DNA of 64,000 nucleotides from the NCBI GenBank assembly GCA_001599935.1, contig BCIJ01000001.1, positions 498,277-562,276 on the forward strand. The letters are read 5' to 3'. This document shows, piece after piece, positions 1-10,655 of this stretch. How positions within the stretch are numbered: position 1 is the stretch's first letter; every line of letters begins with the position of its first letter. Position numbers and translations under genes: made by a program. This stretch comes from Holtermannia corniformis. Its lineage: Eukaryota; Basidiomycota; Tremellomycetes; Holtermanniales. The notes beneath the pieces were generated by a model, which was given only the letters and a program-made list of their open reading frames with translations, did no database searches and had not been told where the DNA came from.

Positions 1-1396
1 GATGGTGTACACATGGTGGTAGTTGAAGCGAAGGACGTATGCGACCTTGAAGGAGAAAACGACCGCATCACTCTCAGGACGCTCAACAAGAGGATCCCCG
101 GTGCTCTTCATAATGTCAAACTTGCCCATGAAACGCGAAGCGTCACTGATGAAAGCGCGGCGGCGTTCGGTTTGCGCGTCAACGTTGAGTGATGGGATCC
201 CATCGAGCGCGCGGGACAGCCGCGAGAGGACGGGTTCTTCCTTGCTAACGTCCTCTGACTTGGCGGTGTTGGTTGCGGAACTGACGGTATCGGACTTGGC
301 AGTGTCCACGGACGACTTGTAGGGCTCCAGCTTCGGCAATGTACGAGCGAAGATTGGGAAGTCTTGAGAAGCGAGGGATGGAAAGGCCTTGGAGGTGGAC
401 TCGGCAGCCTTGTGAAACACGCTGGCGACCTCGGGCTTGACGATGTGGGCAAGAGTCTCGACATTGGACGAGCGTACGGCGCCTACCGTATCGGATGCGT
501 TGCCGAAGAGACTAGTGTTCGCGATCCTGGATGCTGGAAAAGCGAGGGTCGGGACGACTGCGGAGGAAGGCTCGATATCAACCTTGCTGGATGCGCTGAC
601 GATCTCGGGTTTGACGATCTGAGGAAGAGCCTCGTCGGGTTCAGCCTTTGTCAAGTGGCGAGCGGGCTTCAGGACGATGCGGGAGCGGGCTTGGGCGACA
701 CTGAAAAAGCGCACGGCGCCTACCGTGTCGGATGCGTTGCCAAAGACACTGGCTTTCGCGATCTTGGATACTGGGAACGCAAGGGTTGGGACGACCTTGT
801 TGGCGCGCACGATGCCTCCCTACTCGCAGTCAGTGGGGCATTCGAAGGGAAGGGATACGTAGGGAGACGAATCACCTGTTCGAGATAGCTAGTGACCGCA
901 CCCGGGATATCCACCATGAACTGCGACAGGATCTTGTACTTGATCGCATCGTCGGCAGCCATGACTCAGCCAGATCAGCACCTAGCGTACATGTCTGTCA
1001 TCCAGTATGACACGTACCAGCTCTCAGGCAGCAGTCAACCGTCTTGACCGCGGCGTAGCTGATCCCCGACTCGAACTTGAGCTTTGCGGCAAATCAGCTG
1101 AGCTCAGACCGCATCTCATGAGACTCACATCTTCGGTGAGCTCCTCAAAAGCTTTCGGGAACCCATCCATCAAGTGCCCAAGTACCTCCCACTTGATGAC
1201 TGGCGTAGCAGAAGGAACTGTAGAGACATTTGTGGGCCGTTGTAGGACCTGGCGGTCGGACAATGGACTCACTCTTGTTGAGCACAGCCCGGGTCGCCAT
1301 CAGACACGCAAGGGAGAGGGCATTGATATCACCTTCACGGTTGCCCGTGTGCGAGCTGCTGCCCGGGAGGGTGCCAAGTGAAGATATGTCGGACAT
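1..1396 (-). CDS. Unknown protein with an 80-residue internal tandem repeat (C-terminus off the left edge)
   Basis: I do not recognise this protein. Five exons can be joined with consistent phase: 1396-1273, 1217-1129, 1081-1018, 964-876 and 819 to the left edge. The introns have GTGAGT, GTGAGT, GTACGT and GTGATT donors. The start is the ATG at 1396 (MSDISSLGTLPG), because the reading frame and first donor fit it; an upstream in-frame ATG at 1498 is possible. The N-terminal 120 residues look folded and partly helical (VIKWEVLGHLMDGF, then AADDAIKYKILSQFMVDIPG). The last visible exon holds two near-identical segments beginning VVPTLAFP and ending GNASDTVGAVR, 240 nt apart, followed by a Ser/Thr/Lys-rich linker and a more ordered end (RRRAFISDASRFMGKFDIM). 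No signal peptide or membrane segment is seen. The 3' end lies outside the window. Confidence 0.6.
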
Positions 1397-2782
1397 TGTG
1401 CTAGTCGTCGCTGACAGATCGTTGGTATGGCGGTGGCAAGGGTGTCCGTCCGTGCGAAGCACCTTCGCACTGCGAGTCCATGAGCGTGGCAGCAGCAAGT
1501 TGGTGCAGCCGCTCTGATGATCACCCTCGCTTCATTGGTAGGAGTAGTATTGCATTTCCATACACAACATGGGCTATCTGCCGCTTAGCAGGTGAGCACG
1601 CGAAGCCTAGATCAACACACATCCGTCGGTGCTACTGCCGTCCTCGCAATGCCTAACCCGCATAACAGCTGCCCTCTGTACTCCTCGTGTTGACATGGGA
1701 AATGAGTGACATGATCACCCAGCGTCGGGCTGCGCGAAGGACAGGTCCATCTTACCGCACAGTCTGCCGCACATCTTGCTGGCGTTCCGTCTTCTCTGAC
1801 GGTAGGTCCATGGCATACGCTTGAGCAAGACATCAAGACCGCAGAACATAGTGGTCTTGTGAAGAGAAGGTCAGTGTCCTACGGCACGTACGCCAGTCGT
1901 TGAAGGCCAAAATTTGCGGTTCGGCCGACGCTGTCATCGGACAGCTCTGCATCGCGTACAAGGTCAATGTGAGGGACACTGCATCAGAAAGGGTCAATGG
2001 AAAAGGTTTGCTCACCTGTCTTCCGTCATGCACCGCTCAGAGATCACCGAGCCTACAGCGATCTACGCGATAGTTCCAAGAGCTTCAAGCTCGTCATCTC
2101 ACAATGACTATCAGCTCTACGCAGAGAAGCGATGCGCCATAAGCTGCCTTGTGCCACAACGCTTCGAGACTGCACCCTTGCTTGACACGTCGACGACTGT
2201 GTTTCCTTAGGTTAGGGAGCAGTCACTCTCTGTTACGCTGTATGGTGATAGCTTCAATCTTGAAAAGTCCCTGACTTAGCGCAACGCCCTGTCACCCCGG
2301 CCGCGGCTACAGCCGCCTGTTCATGCGAGATCGGCTAGTCAGAAAGGGCAGACTACCTGTGGCTGGTTTGTATGCAGACACTACACCTAGCACCGATGAT
2401 ATGTACAGTACTGCCACGCATGCAGCTTCACCCGCGTTCGCCACTCCTCTGTCCGCTGAAAAGGGGTTCAGGAAGCTTCGCAACGGCGCTTTGACCGCAT
2501 CGGCGGCGCTTGCCCCATTCGTGATGGTGATGCTGGTGAGCCGCGCCGATCATCCGTAGCGCACCGCGCGGACGCCTGATGGATTCTATGCAAGTCACCA
2601 AGCGGCACACCGGGCGCTTGGCGGAGGCAAAGTTTCGTGCCACCGGCTTGTGCCTCGAGCGGCGGGGCGGCCGCCCTCCCGCTTAGACCGAAAGCCGATG
2701 CGATGCGATGAGGATCTTCGACATATCAAAGGCATTCTTCAAGAATGCTTCCCAAACGTAGAGGCCTCTTCTTCTAAGAGCT
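1397..2782. other. Gene-poor stretch of about 1.4 kb
   Basis: I found no reading frame here with recognisable protein features or a coherent exon chain on either strand. The open frames are short and their translations look random. It lies between the 5' end of the unknown minus-strand gene and the aldolase start at 2783, so both promoters should be inside it. At about 1.4 kb it is long for this window and could hold a decayed gene or a non-coding transcript, but nothing positive was seen. Confidence 0.5.
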
Positions 2783-3880
2783 ATGGTCAGCAACACTACC
2801 GATATCCCAATGTCCGCAGAAGAGCAGGCTTTGTCCATTTGCCGGCCCAATGTGGTCCTCAACCGCATGCGTGACGGTCAGCTCGCCTACTCGCTTGGCC
2901 TCGCAGTTTGCTACAATCCGGAGATTGCTCTCATGGCGGCACGAGCTGGCTACCACGCCCTGCTGATGAATCTCGAGCACTCGCCGTTGTCGCTGGAGAA
3001 CATGAGTCAGGTAGCGTGTGCTTGCTTGAATGTCGGGTACGTCGGCTCCTGCGTCGCAATAGTCAGCTTCTCACGTGTCTAGTATATCTCCGATTGTGGT
3101 TGTTCCTGCTCTTGCATCCGAATGGGTATCGCGAGCGCTTGATGCTGGTGCTCAAGGCATCATCGTGCCGCGCGTCAACTCGGCAGATGAGGCAAAGAAG
3201 CTCGTTGCTTACAGCAAGCACCGCCCTGTGGTAGGTGTCAAGATTCTGTGCGGCGGGAAGGCTGATAGCCTGCAGGGACAACGACCTCTTGCAGCAACGC
3301 CCACAATGCAATATCACTGGATGGACCCGTCTGCCATGATGAAGGCTGCAAACCGCAATACCATGGCCATGGCGATGATCGAAACGCTAGAGGGCCTGAA
3401 CAACGTAGAGTAAGTCCCAGTGTGCCGGACAAAGTCAATCTAACGCTGTCTACAGGGACATTGCTGCTGTTGCGGGCCTCGACGGAATTTTTGTTGGCAC
3501 CTTTGACTTGTCGGACGAGTCAGTCGCCAGCACAAGTGATCTTGCCGAGGCTAAGATCTCCAGATTGGGCGTCGTTGGCCAGTACGACCACGACCTCGTG
3601 CACAACGCACTTGATCGAATCGCTACAGCTGCGCAGAATGCGTCGACTGGCGGTCGACAAGTCTTCGTTGGTCTTGGCGGGTTGGAGCCGAGGCCCGACA
3701 TTGTCAAGAAGTTTGCTGCCAAGTACAGCAACGTGCGGTGAGTCGGGCGTAAGTCTCTCGAGGACATCGGCGACTAATGTGTCATTAAGCTACTGCATGG
3801 CTGGCAGGGATTCAGTCCTCTTGTATGACGCAATGACTGCTCAGTGCTCGGCCATGGCGGAGATTAATGCGTCGCTGTAG
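2783..3880 (+). CDS. HpcH/HpaI family aldolase
   Basis: Predicted pyruvate/phosphoenolpyruvate-dependent class II aldolase of the HpcH/HpaI (2,4-dihydroxyhept-2-ene-1,7-dioate aldolase-like) family, a TIM-barrel enzyme that cleaves or forms a C-C bond with pyruvate and a divalent metal. Four exons: 2783-3036, 3083-3409, 3456-3737 and 3790-3880. Family signatures are visible in order: NPEIALMAARAGYHALLMNLEH near the N-terminus (barrel strand plus the metal-site region), DAGAQGIIVPRVNSADEA in the middle, and MIETLEGLNNVE followed by IAAVAGLDGIFVGTFDLS near the C-terminal third. About 290 residues, near the usual fungal size. The conserved metal-binding Glu of the MIE strand and the Asp of FDLS are present. 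Its substrate cannot be told from sequence. The start ATG at 2783 gives the longest frame with no upstream competitor; the next in-frame Met is at 2810. Confidence 0.85.
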
Positions 3881-4099
3881 CGACCGGTATGTGAGATGTA
3901 TGGGTACATGCTGTCGTCGGCCAGTGCATTGTGACGGTCGCCTGCATTTGTTGACGCGGCACATCGTGTGAGCAGTGACGTCAAAAGGATCGCCGAAGTG
4001 CCTGAGTGGCGATCGAAGCACGTGATACATTTCCTTCAACAAGCCCCGGACGTACAATCCACTTTCCCAGTCTTCATCATGCCGTAGCCCAAACTCCAC

Positions 4100-6723
4100 C
4101 TAGTGGTACGCGGCACCCTCAACGCGGGTGCCCTCTCCAACCTCGCTGAAGTCGTACAGAGGCTTGAGGTGCGCGTTCTTGTTGAAAAAGATGTAGCGCT
4201 TGACGAACCACGGGATCCAGTCGGTCAATTGGTATTTCGCAAAGGTCGACGAAGGTACGCTGAACACGTAGTCGAGTTCTTCGAGCGTGCGCTTGCTGGT
4301 GTCGGGGCAGGAGAAGATGATGAAGACCTAAAAACGAGCGGTCAGCACTGATTCCACGCGACAATCCGAAGTCTCGACATACCCAGGCCAGGAGACTGTA
4401 CGGATCGATTGTTAGCTTATCTCTTTCCGAGCGACTGCACCGGCACTTACTTCGTAGCCGCATAGAACAAAAAAGCTCCTGTTGATCCAAACTTAGCGAG
4501 CATGGTCGGGAAGGTAAGGCCCAGAGCAGCGCTGAAGAGGTTGTTCTGCGACACCGAAAAGGACATGCCTTGCCAATCACATGTCAGTTGATATTGAATC
4601 CCATCACTTTCCAGGCACTCACCGATCTCCCTGTGCTTCAGATCGAAAGCCTCGGAGGCATAGACAAAAGGGACGGGACTGGGAGAGGTCAGAGATGTCA
4701 AAGAATACGGTCACGTGACTGCGACTGACCCGATGCCCGGAGAATCTGCCGGGCTGTCAGCATTTCCATTGAATGTTCCGATCATAGACTCACAGAAGGC
4801 TGTGTAAATGTAGATGAAGGTTGCGATGAGCGGTACACGCGCCGCGTTGCTTTCGTCGATCTTGAACATGCCGGCAACGAGGAAGAGGAAGAAGGCCATG
4901 CACGGGAAGGTCAAGAGCTGAGAAGTACATCAGCGGGGGATCATAGTCAGGGTATTGGACTTACCAGCAAGTTCCTGCGACCGTATCGGTCGATGGTGTA
5001 GATTGCCGGAATGGCAAAGACAGTGTTAACCGCACCAAAGCCGAACGAAGCAAGAAGCGACTGCTTGGTGGTGTACCCGGCTTCCGCGAAGATGGCTGCG
5101 GACGGCGTCAGCTCCGCAATAACCAGAAGTAGGAGAAATACTGACTCGACGAGTAGAAAGCCATAACGTTGATCTAAGCATACAGTCAGTATTTTGCCTC
5201 CCGGTGGCAAAGCAACATACACCCGAGCATTGTTGCGCGATCTGGTTCAATGTCAGTATTGGTACAGGCCGGGTAAGAAAAACTGACCATGATGACCCAA
5301 GCGGCCCAAGTAGCGCGCTGAAGACGAGGAACGACAAACAAGTTGCGGAAACGGGAAAAGTAGTTTGTGCCACGCATAAGAACGTGCTCGGCCTCGAGCT
5401 GAGCGTGTGCGTAGTACTACATCAAGTCAGTTTTGCTCCATGATCTCCCGAGAACTGACCAAATCCCTAGCAGCCTGCAACGGGCTGTTCCTCAGCCGAC
5501 AGAACGACCGGTACGCCTTGGGGTAATTGTTCTTCTTCATGAGCCAACGGGGTGATTCCGCCGTGAACCAGATAAGGAAGATCATGGGGACGGCGGGGAG
5601 GAAGGCTGCGCCGAGCTGGTAGCGCCAAGCGCGGGGGCCGACGTCCATGAAGACGAGGTTTGAGCAGAAACCGAAAAAGATGCCAAAGGCGACAAGGAGC
5701 TGGAAGGACATGGTGAGGGCGCCGCGGATGTTGGCGGGCGCTGTCTCGGCTGCGGCGTGTCAGAGACGGCGGGGACGCAGAGGGCGACATACAGGTAAAG
5801 AGCGGGATGGTGGAGATCTTGGGACCCATGCCGAGGCCAATCAGGATACGGCAGGCAAGGAGCTGTTCCCAGTTCTTGCAGAAAGCTGGAGATGTCAGAC
5901 AGGTTCGGGTGGCGGCGCGGTACGTACCCTGAGCAAGCACGGGGAAGCAGACGAAGAAACCGGTGATGAAGAGGACACCACGACGGCCAAAGTAGTAGTT
6001 GAGCGGGTCCTGCGGGGTAAATATAACTCGGCAAATGTTGACAACTTACGGTGAGCATGGCGCTGATACCTCCGACGACAAGACTCGGTCTGTGATGGTT
6101 AGTTATGCTCAACATGAGCAGATCGACTCACGCAGCGTTGATGACACCAGTGACCCAAGTGCGGTGCTCGATCCCGAATTCCTGCGGGAACGACAAGTTT
6201 GCACCGTTTGCGCCCGTGTTGTCCCAACCCCTGCAACCGTCAGCGCAGCTTCGATCGGCTCGTCCAACTCACTGCACGGCGCTTCCGAGCGAACAGACGG
6301 CGATCAAAAAGTACATTGCGCGCGGTTGCGACCATCGGTCTGCCAAGATCAGCCGAGGGCCTACTCCTGACCGACTTACGTGTAGTCTCTCGGGCCAGAA
6401 CCTCCTTGTCGTCCTCTGTCAAGTCTTGAATGAGCTTGAAGGCCGTCGGATTCTGCGCGACCAATGCTGCCTTGCGGAACAAGCCTTGATCAAACCCGTG
6501 CTGAGCTGCAAACTTGTCGACGTTGGCAAAGAGCTCGTCGCGGTTCAAGCCGGCGAGCGGGTTCTGAATCCTAAGCCGAGTCAGCACGATCCCGAATCGA
6601 CAGACGCTTACTTTGCATAGACCTTGTTGGGCCCGCCGACGTGTACAGGCGAGTTCTGATGGCTGAGCTCGACGTGGGCGACGTCGAGCTTCTTGTCTTG
6701 GTCAAACTGATGGTCAAAGGACA
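4100..6723 (-). CDS. MFS sugar transporter (hexose/polyol proton symporter family)
   Basis: Predicted plasma-membrane 12-helix sugar porter of the major facilitator superfamily. It starts at the ATG at 6723 and ends with TAG at 4100-4102. About a dozen short introns split it; their donors and acceptors restore one frame throughout. The long cytosolic N-terminus contains [19 protein letters not shown], a pattern typical of a fungal sugar-porter subgroup. Then come [13 protein letters not shown] (helix 1), the loop signature [13 protein letters not shown]...[15 protein letters not shown] after helix 2, AESPRWL after helix 6, and a C-terminal [17 protein letters not shown] followed by a hydrophilic tail. 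These are standard family landmarks. The substrate is uncertain: hexose, polyol or inositol are all possible. It is divergent from the transaldolase gene and shares a 486-bp promoter with it, which may mean coordinated control of sugar uptake and use. Confidence 0.88.
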
Positions 6724-7209
6724 TTGTCGAGAATCCGGGGAGGGGATGGGGCCTAGCGGAGAAGCGACTGCCCCGTAATATAAGCAGCAGCGCCCCGCGC
6801 CGGATCGACCCTGAGCTGATGACGGCTTCATTGCGGCGTTGATCTCGGCGCTGGGCTCGCGCAGAACAATGCGATCACCTGATCCACAGACGTACGTGGC
6901 GCCACGTTTGCCCAGGCTGAACGACTGAGATTTCGCGCCGAAGTGCGCTTGACTGGCAGGTGGCAAGTCAGCTGATCGATCCGCGCTCTCGGTTTCGGCT
7001 CGCTTGAACCCGAACCCGGATTTCGCTCCGTGTCAACGCCGAGCGACAAAGTCCAGAGTTGCGCCGAGTAATGTTCGAACGGAGCACTCGTAGACTGCTC
7101 GTGACCTGCGTGGGACGGATGAGATGCAGAGGTATAAGAGAGAGGCGAGGCCGGCGTGTAGACTCCAACACGCTCTGCCCACACACACCTTTTACTCTAC
7201 ACAGCCAAG
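6724..7209. promoter_or_regulatory. Shared divergent promoter with a TATA element for each gene
   Basis: The 486-bp interval separates the start codons of the sugar transporter (minus) and transaldolase (plus). A TATAA lies at 7133-7137, about 75 bp upstream of the transaldolase ATG. On the opposite strand a TATATT lies at about 6777-6783, about 55 bp upstream of the transporter ATG. The transaldolase leader is pyrimidine/CA-rich (CACACACACC followed by TTTTACTC), as in strongly expressed fungal genes. The elements are seen directly; their function is inferred. Confidence 0.55.
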
Positions 7210-8502
7210 ATGACCACTGCAATTGAGAAGCTCTCCAAGCACATCAAGATCGATGTCGACTCGATGGAGCCCGCCGTCGCCAAGGCGCTGCCCATCACCG
7301 CGTGGGACATGACTTCGAACCAGCTGCTCGTCAACGAGCAGATGACGGTCCCTTACAACCGCGAGATGCTCGTCCGCGTCGTCAAGGAGCACCAGGACGA
7401 GGGCTGGGAGACCATCCTCGACTATGTGGTATGTAGGCTGCTGGTGGGCTGGATAGCGGCTAACGAGAGCAGACTGCCGAGCTCGCCGCCCAGGTCAAGC
7501 CTCACATTCAAGGCCGTGTCCTCGCCCAGACGTCGCCCCGTAACGGCTACGACACGGAAAAGCTCATTGCCCACGCACGCTCGTACAAAAAGGCATACGC
7601 ATCGGTCGGCATCACCCCGTGAGTTGGCTGCCCGCATGAGAATCTCGGCTGATTGCCAGCGACCAATTCTGCATCAAGGTCCCCGTTACTGGCCCCGGCA
7701 TGGTTGCCGCCAAGCAGCTCGCGGCAGAGGGCATTCGCACCCTCGGCACGTCGCTCTTCTCGCTTCACCAGGCGATCGCTGCTAGCCAGGCTGGCTGCCT
7801 CTCGATCTCGCCCTACTTTAACGGTCAGTCCTGGGTGTCGCGCTACCTTGGCTCCTGCTGACTAGTCGCAGAGGTCCGCGCGCACGCCGAGGTTGACATG
7901 TGGCCCAACTCGGACGACCCGGCGACCAAGCACCCGATGTCGTACCGCATGATCCACATTGCCGAGACGTACAAGCGCCTGGCCAAGGAGACTGGCAAGA
8001 CGCAGCCTTTGATCAAGTCGGCTAGGTCAGTCTGGTGTCCCAAAAGACCCTCGGCTAACGTATCAGCTTCATCTCTGCTGCCGAGGCGCTCGCCATGCCC
8101 GAGCTTGGGGCCGACCACGCCACCATCTCGCAGCAGGTGCTCGAAGAGTTGACCAAGTCGAACGCCGACTTGTCGGTTCCCGCTCCGGCTCACCCGAACC
8201 TCGACGCCCCGCCCTCGGAGCGCATGGTCGCGTTGACCAAGGCGGACCCGCTCGCACTCGCCGCCAAGGAGTTCAAGCTCGCGTCGACCGAGATCGACTA
8301 CCTCGCCGACGGCGGCAAGGCGCTCGAAGAGGCCAACAACGCCGACGAGGTAACGCGTCTCCGCTTGCACGACGCCCTCGAGCTCTTCAAGGGCGGCGAG
8401 GCGCGCTCCAAGGCCGTCATCGAAGAGGTCTTGGCTCAGCTCAAGGCCGAGGCCAAGGCTGGCGGGATCGGCGCCGCGCCCCAGGGCATCAAGGTGCAGT
8501 AG
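7210..8502 (+). CDS. Transaldolase (TAL/FSA-type)
   Basis: Predicted cytosolic transaldolase-family enzyme, moving a dihydroxyacetone unit between sugar phosphates in the non-oxidative pentose phosphate pathway. Five exons: 7210-7428, 7473-7618, 7660-7823, 7872-8025 and 8067-8502. The fold is a TIM barrel: PYNREMLVRVVKEHQDEGWETILDYV early, GRVLAQTSPRNGYDTEKLIAHAR next, and the Schiff-base lysine strand CIKVPVTGPGMVAAKQLAAEG, where the Lys of IKVP is the expected catalytic residue. LGTSLFSLHQAIAASQAGC and ISPYFNEVRAHAEVDMW follow. The C-terminal 100 residues are helical, rich in Ala, Lys and Glu, and extend beyond a bacterial FSA. At about 370 residues it fits the fungal transaldolase-like group. 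Whether it is the main transaldolase or a paralogue cannot be decided here. A TATA box at 7133 supports the start. Confidence 0.85.
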
Positions 8503-9073
8503 ATGCAGCTCAACTCGAACGGACTCTGCCTGGTTTCGATTGTAACAAAGATGAGGGATGGGGATGCATCTGCTGCGGTTTCCTTGCTGCTACCGACCGT
8601 GTGCTGTCGCCCTGAGATCGACGTGGCGCGCTAGTCCGAGTTTGCTGAGACGCGCTATACTGTGCCGGCGGATGACTGGGATGTTCCACGTCGGTGAACC
8701 AGCTCGCGACTCGCGCGCTATGGCCTACGCTGCATTGCGATAGCCAGCCAGTGCCAGAGAACAATACCGTCGTGTGGACGATCCCGTCTGGCATTGATCC
8801 TCGCTTGGGCTCCACACCGAGTTCCCCCTGAGCGCCACCGAGCGACCCCTTTGCGTCTGCACGACCAACATCCACCATCTTGCTCTCCCTTTCGCACAAC
8901 ACGCATTCGACGGCACTAGTACAGCGTACGACAGCACACTCTTTCCACGGCTACGACCGAGAAAAGCACCCAGAACCGACGCGACCAGCCATCTGGCACC
9001 CGAAAATCCAGGCGTCTGAAACGTCCTTCAGCGACGTCGACCAAGAGCCACACGGATTGAACGAACGATTGCA
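8503..9073. other. Intergenic region between transaldolase and surface-protein gene
   Basis: No coding exon is supported in these 571 bp. The part before 9074 is CA-rich (for example CGCACAACACGCATTCG near 8894) and probably belongs to the promoter and leader of the downstream secreted-protein gene. No clear TATA box was seen. Confidence 0.4.
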
Positions 9074-10243
9074 ATGCTACAGAGCTATGTGTTGACAGCC
9101 CTCGTGGCTGCTGTCACGACCGTGTCGGCGCAGGGTCAGGCCGGGGTCTTGGCTGGCGGTTTCAGTACGTCGGGCTCGGAGGTACGAACACTTGCTGACG
9201 GCTCGTAGTGGACAACATTACCGTCTCAGCTACCAACCTCGTTCAGTGCGCGCAGGCGCAGATCACATGGACTGGTGGCAAGGTCTGTCCTGCCTCGTTC
9301 GCATCGACGCTGCGAGCTGACCGCGCAGACGCCCTACACGCTCACGATTGGTACGGGTGGGTACTATGTCGGCGTCAACACGCTCGAGACGCACTCTGGG
9401 ATCGAGGCCAACTCGTACGACGGCTACACTGTCACGCAGCCGTCTGGGACCGACATGTTCTTCATGATAGAGGAAGGAGGCGGCGGTCGGGGCTACGTGC
9501 AAAACTTGATTGTAGCCGATGGGGATTCGAGCTGTCTGGCCGGCGCAAGCTCGAGTGCGGCACAAAGGTCAGTCTTTATTCAGTTGAGATGGGTCGGGAT
9601 GGGACGATGGAGTGGCTAGGGCAGGGCCAGGGAAGGGGATGGTGCTCATGCTGGTGTCGTATAGCTCCTCGACCGCTACATCGTCGACTGCTGCTGACGT
9701 TGTCGCCTCGTCTACCTCTATCTCTTCGACCGCATCCCGTTCTACCGCGTCTAGCTCTGCTGCCTCGAGTGCTGCTGCATCGTCAAGCGAGGCAACCTCG
9801 ACATCGGTCACGCCGCAAGCCCTAGCCGACAGCTCGAGCGCGAGCTCTGCGGCGGAATCGACATCAAGTTCGGGTAAGGCACTCGGCGTGAACTCGAAAC
9901 CTGACTGACGCGTCGCAGACAACGTCGTCGTCGTGACGCAGACTGCTAGGTGGGTTTCACTGCATCGTGTCGAGCGAGACTGACGTGCGGCAGCCTCTCG
10001 GAGGCCGCTTCGTCGGCGAGCTCGGTAGCCGAGCTGCCCACTACCCTGTCGTCTGCTGCTGCCGCCGCCGGAACCTCGACGATCCACGTCTCGGCCTCGT
10101 CAGCCCGTTCATCCACCAGCTCGGGCAGCAGTGCCTCTGCCGCTGGCGCCTCGTCCCTCCCGACCGGTGCTGCCTCGAGCGTCCACAGCACCGTCCGCGT
10201 TGGCTTGTGTGGCCTCGTCGCCGCCGCCGTCCTCGCCCTGTAA
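9074..10243 (+). CDS. Secreted Ser/Ala-rich GPI-anchored cell-surface protein
   Basis: Six exons: 9074-9164, 9209-9282, 9329-9567, 9665-9873, 9919-9949 and 9994-10243. Residues 1-19 (MLQSYVLTALVAAVTTVSA) form a signal peptide with an expected cut after VSA. The mature N-terminal domain of about 110 residues contains VSATNLVQCAQAQITWTGGK and TPYTLTIGTGG, like the Ser-Thr-rich GPI-anchored membrane family of fungal wall proteins, where a small beta-sandwich precedes a glycosylated stalk. The remaining 170 residues are Ser/Ala/Thr-rich with long serine runs, suiting heavy O-mannosylation. The protein ends in a hydrophobic tail (VGLCGLVAAAVLAL) after a small-residue region, a typical GPI-attachment signal. 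There is no transmembrane segment other than the two terminal signals. Function is probably structural or adhesive at the wall; this is inferred from architecture only. Confidence 0.8.
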
Positions 10244-10655
10244 AGCTCGCATAGCATGTCTGTCTACCTGGTTGGACTCTTTGGGTCAGTAGCCACTCGT
10301 TCAGTGTTCGAGTGTAGCATTTGGGATGTATTGCTCTTGTCGAGACGGTTGTTCGTGATCGAGCCCGGTGTGAGCTGCAGACGATCCGACAACGCCAAAC
10401 ACGCCTTGCTACTGTCGTCTCATCAACCCTTGGCAACCTGCAGTCGACGTTGGGTGCAAACACCAGAGCCCGTTGAGCGCGCAGACGGGGTCACGCTCAT
10501 CGTCTCAGCCCTTCCTTTGGCCCCCGTCCTGCCTTGTCCTTGTCCGTGAGAGCGTTCGGTCGTTGTTGGTACCCCACAAGGGACTGTATACATCCTCGCT
10601 GACGGCCTGACAGCGCTCGCAGCTTCACCGCGACATCAACACGCCGCTGTCCACC
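10244..10655. other. Intergenic region upstream of the phosphatase gene
   Basis: These 412 bp hold no supported exon. A pyrimidine-rich tract (CCTTTGGCCCCCGTCCTGCC and following, about 10511-10548) lies about 100-150 bp before the phosphatase ATG and may be part of its promoter or leader. Nothing else was seen. Confidence 0.35.

Noticed and set aside
364..888. Long plus-strand open frame of 174 codons
   Set aside because: It is the antisense of the unknown minus-strand gene. The minus strand gives consistent exons, splice sites and a sensible repeat, while this frame has no start context or protein features.
7843..8370. Minus-strand open frame of 175 codons in the transaldolase gene
   Set aside because: It is antisense to well-supported transaldolase exons and reflects high GC content and codon bias.
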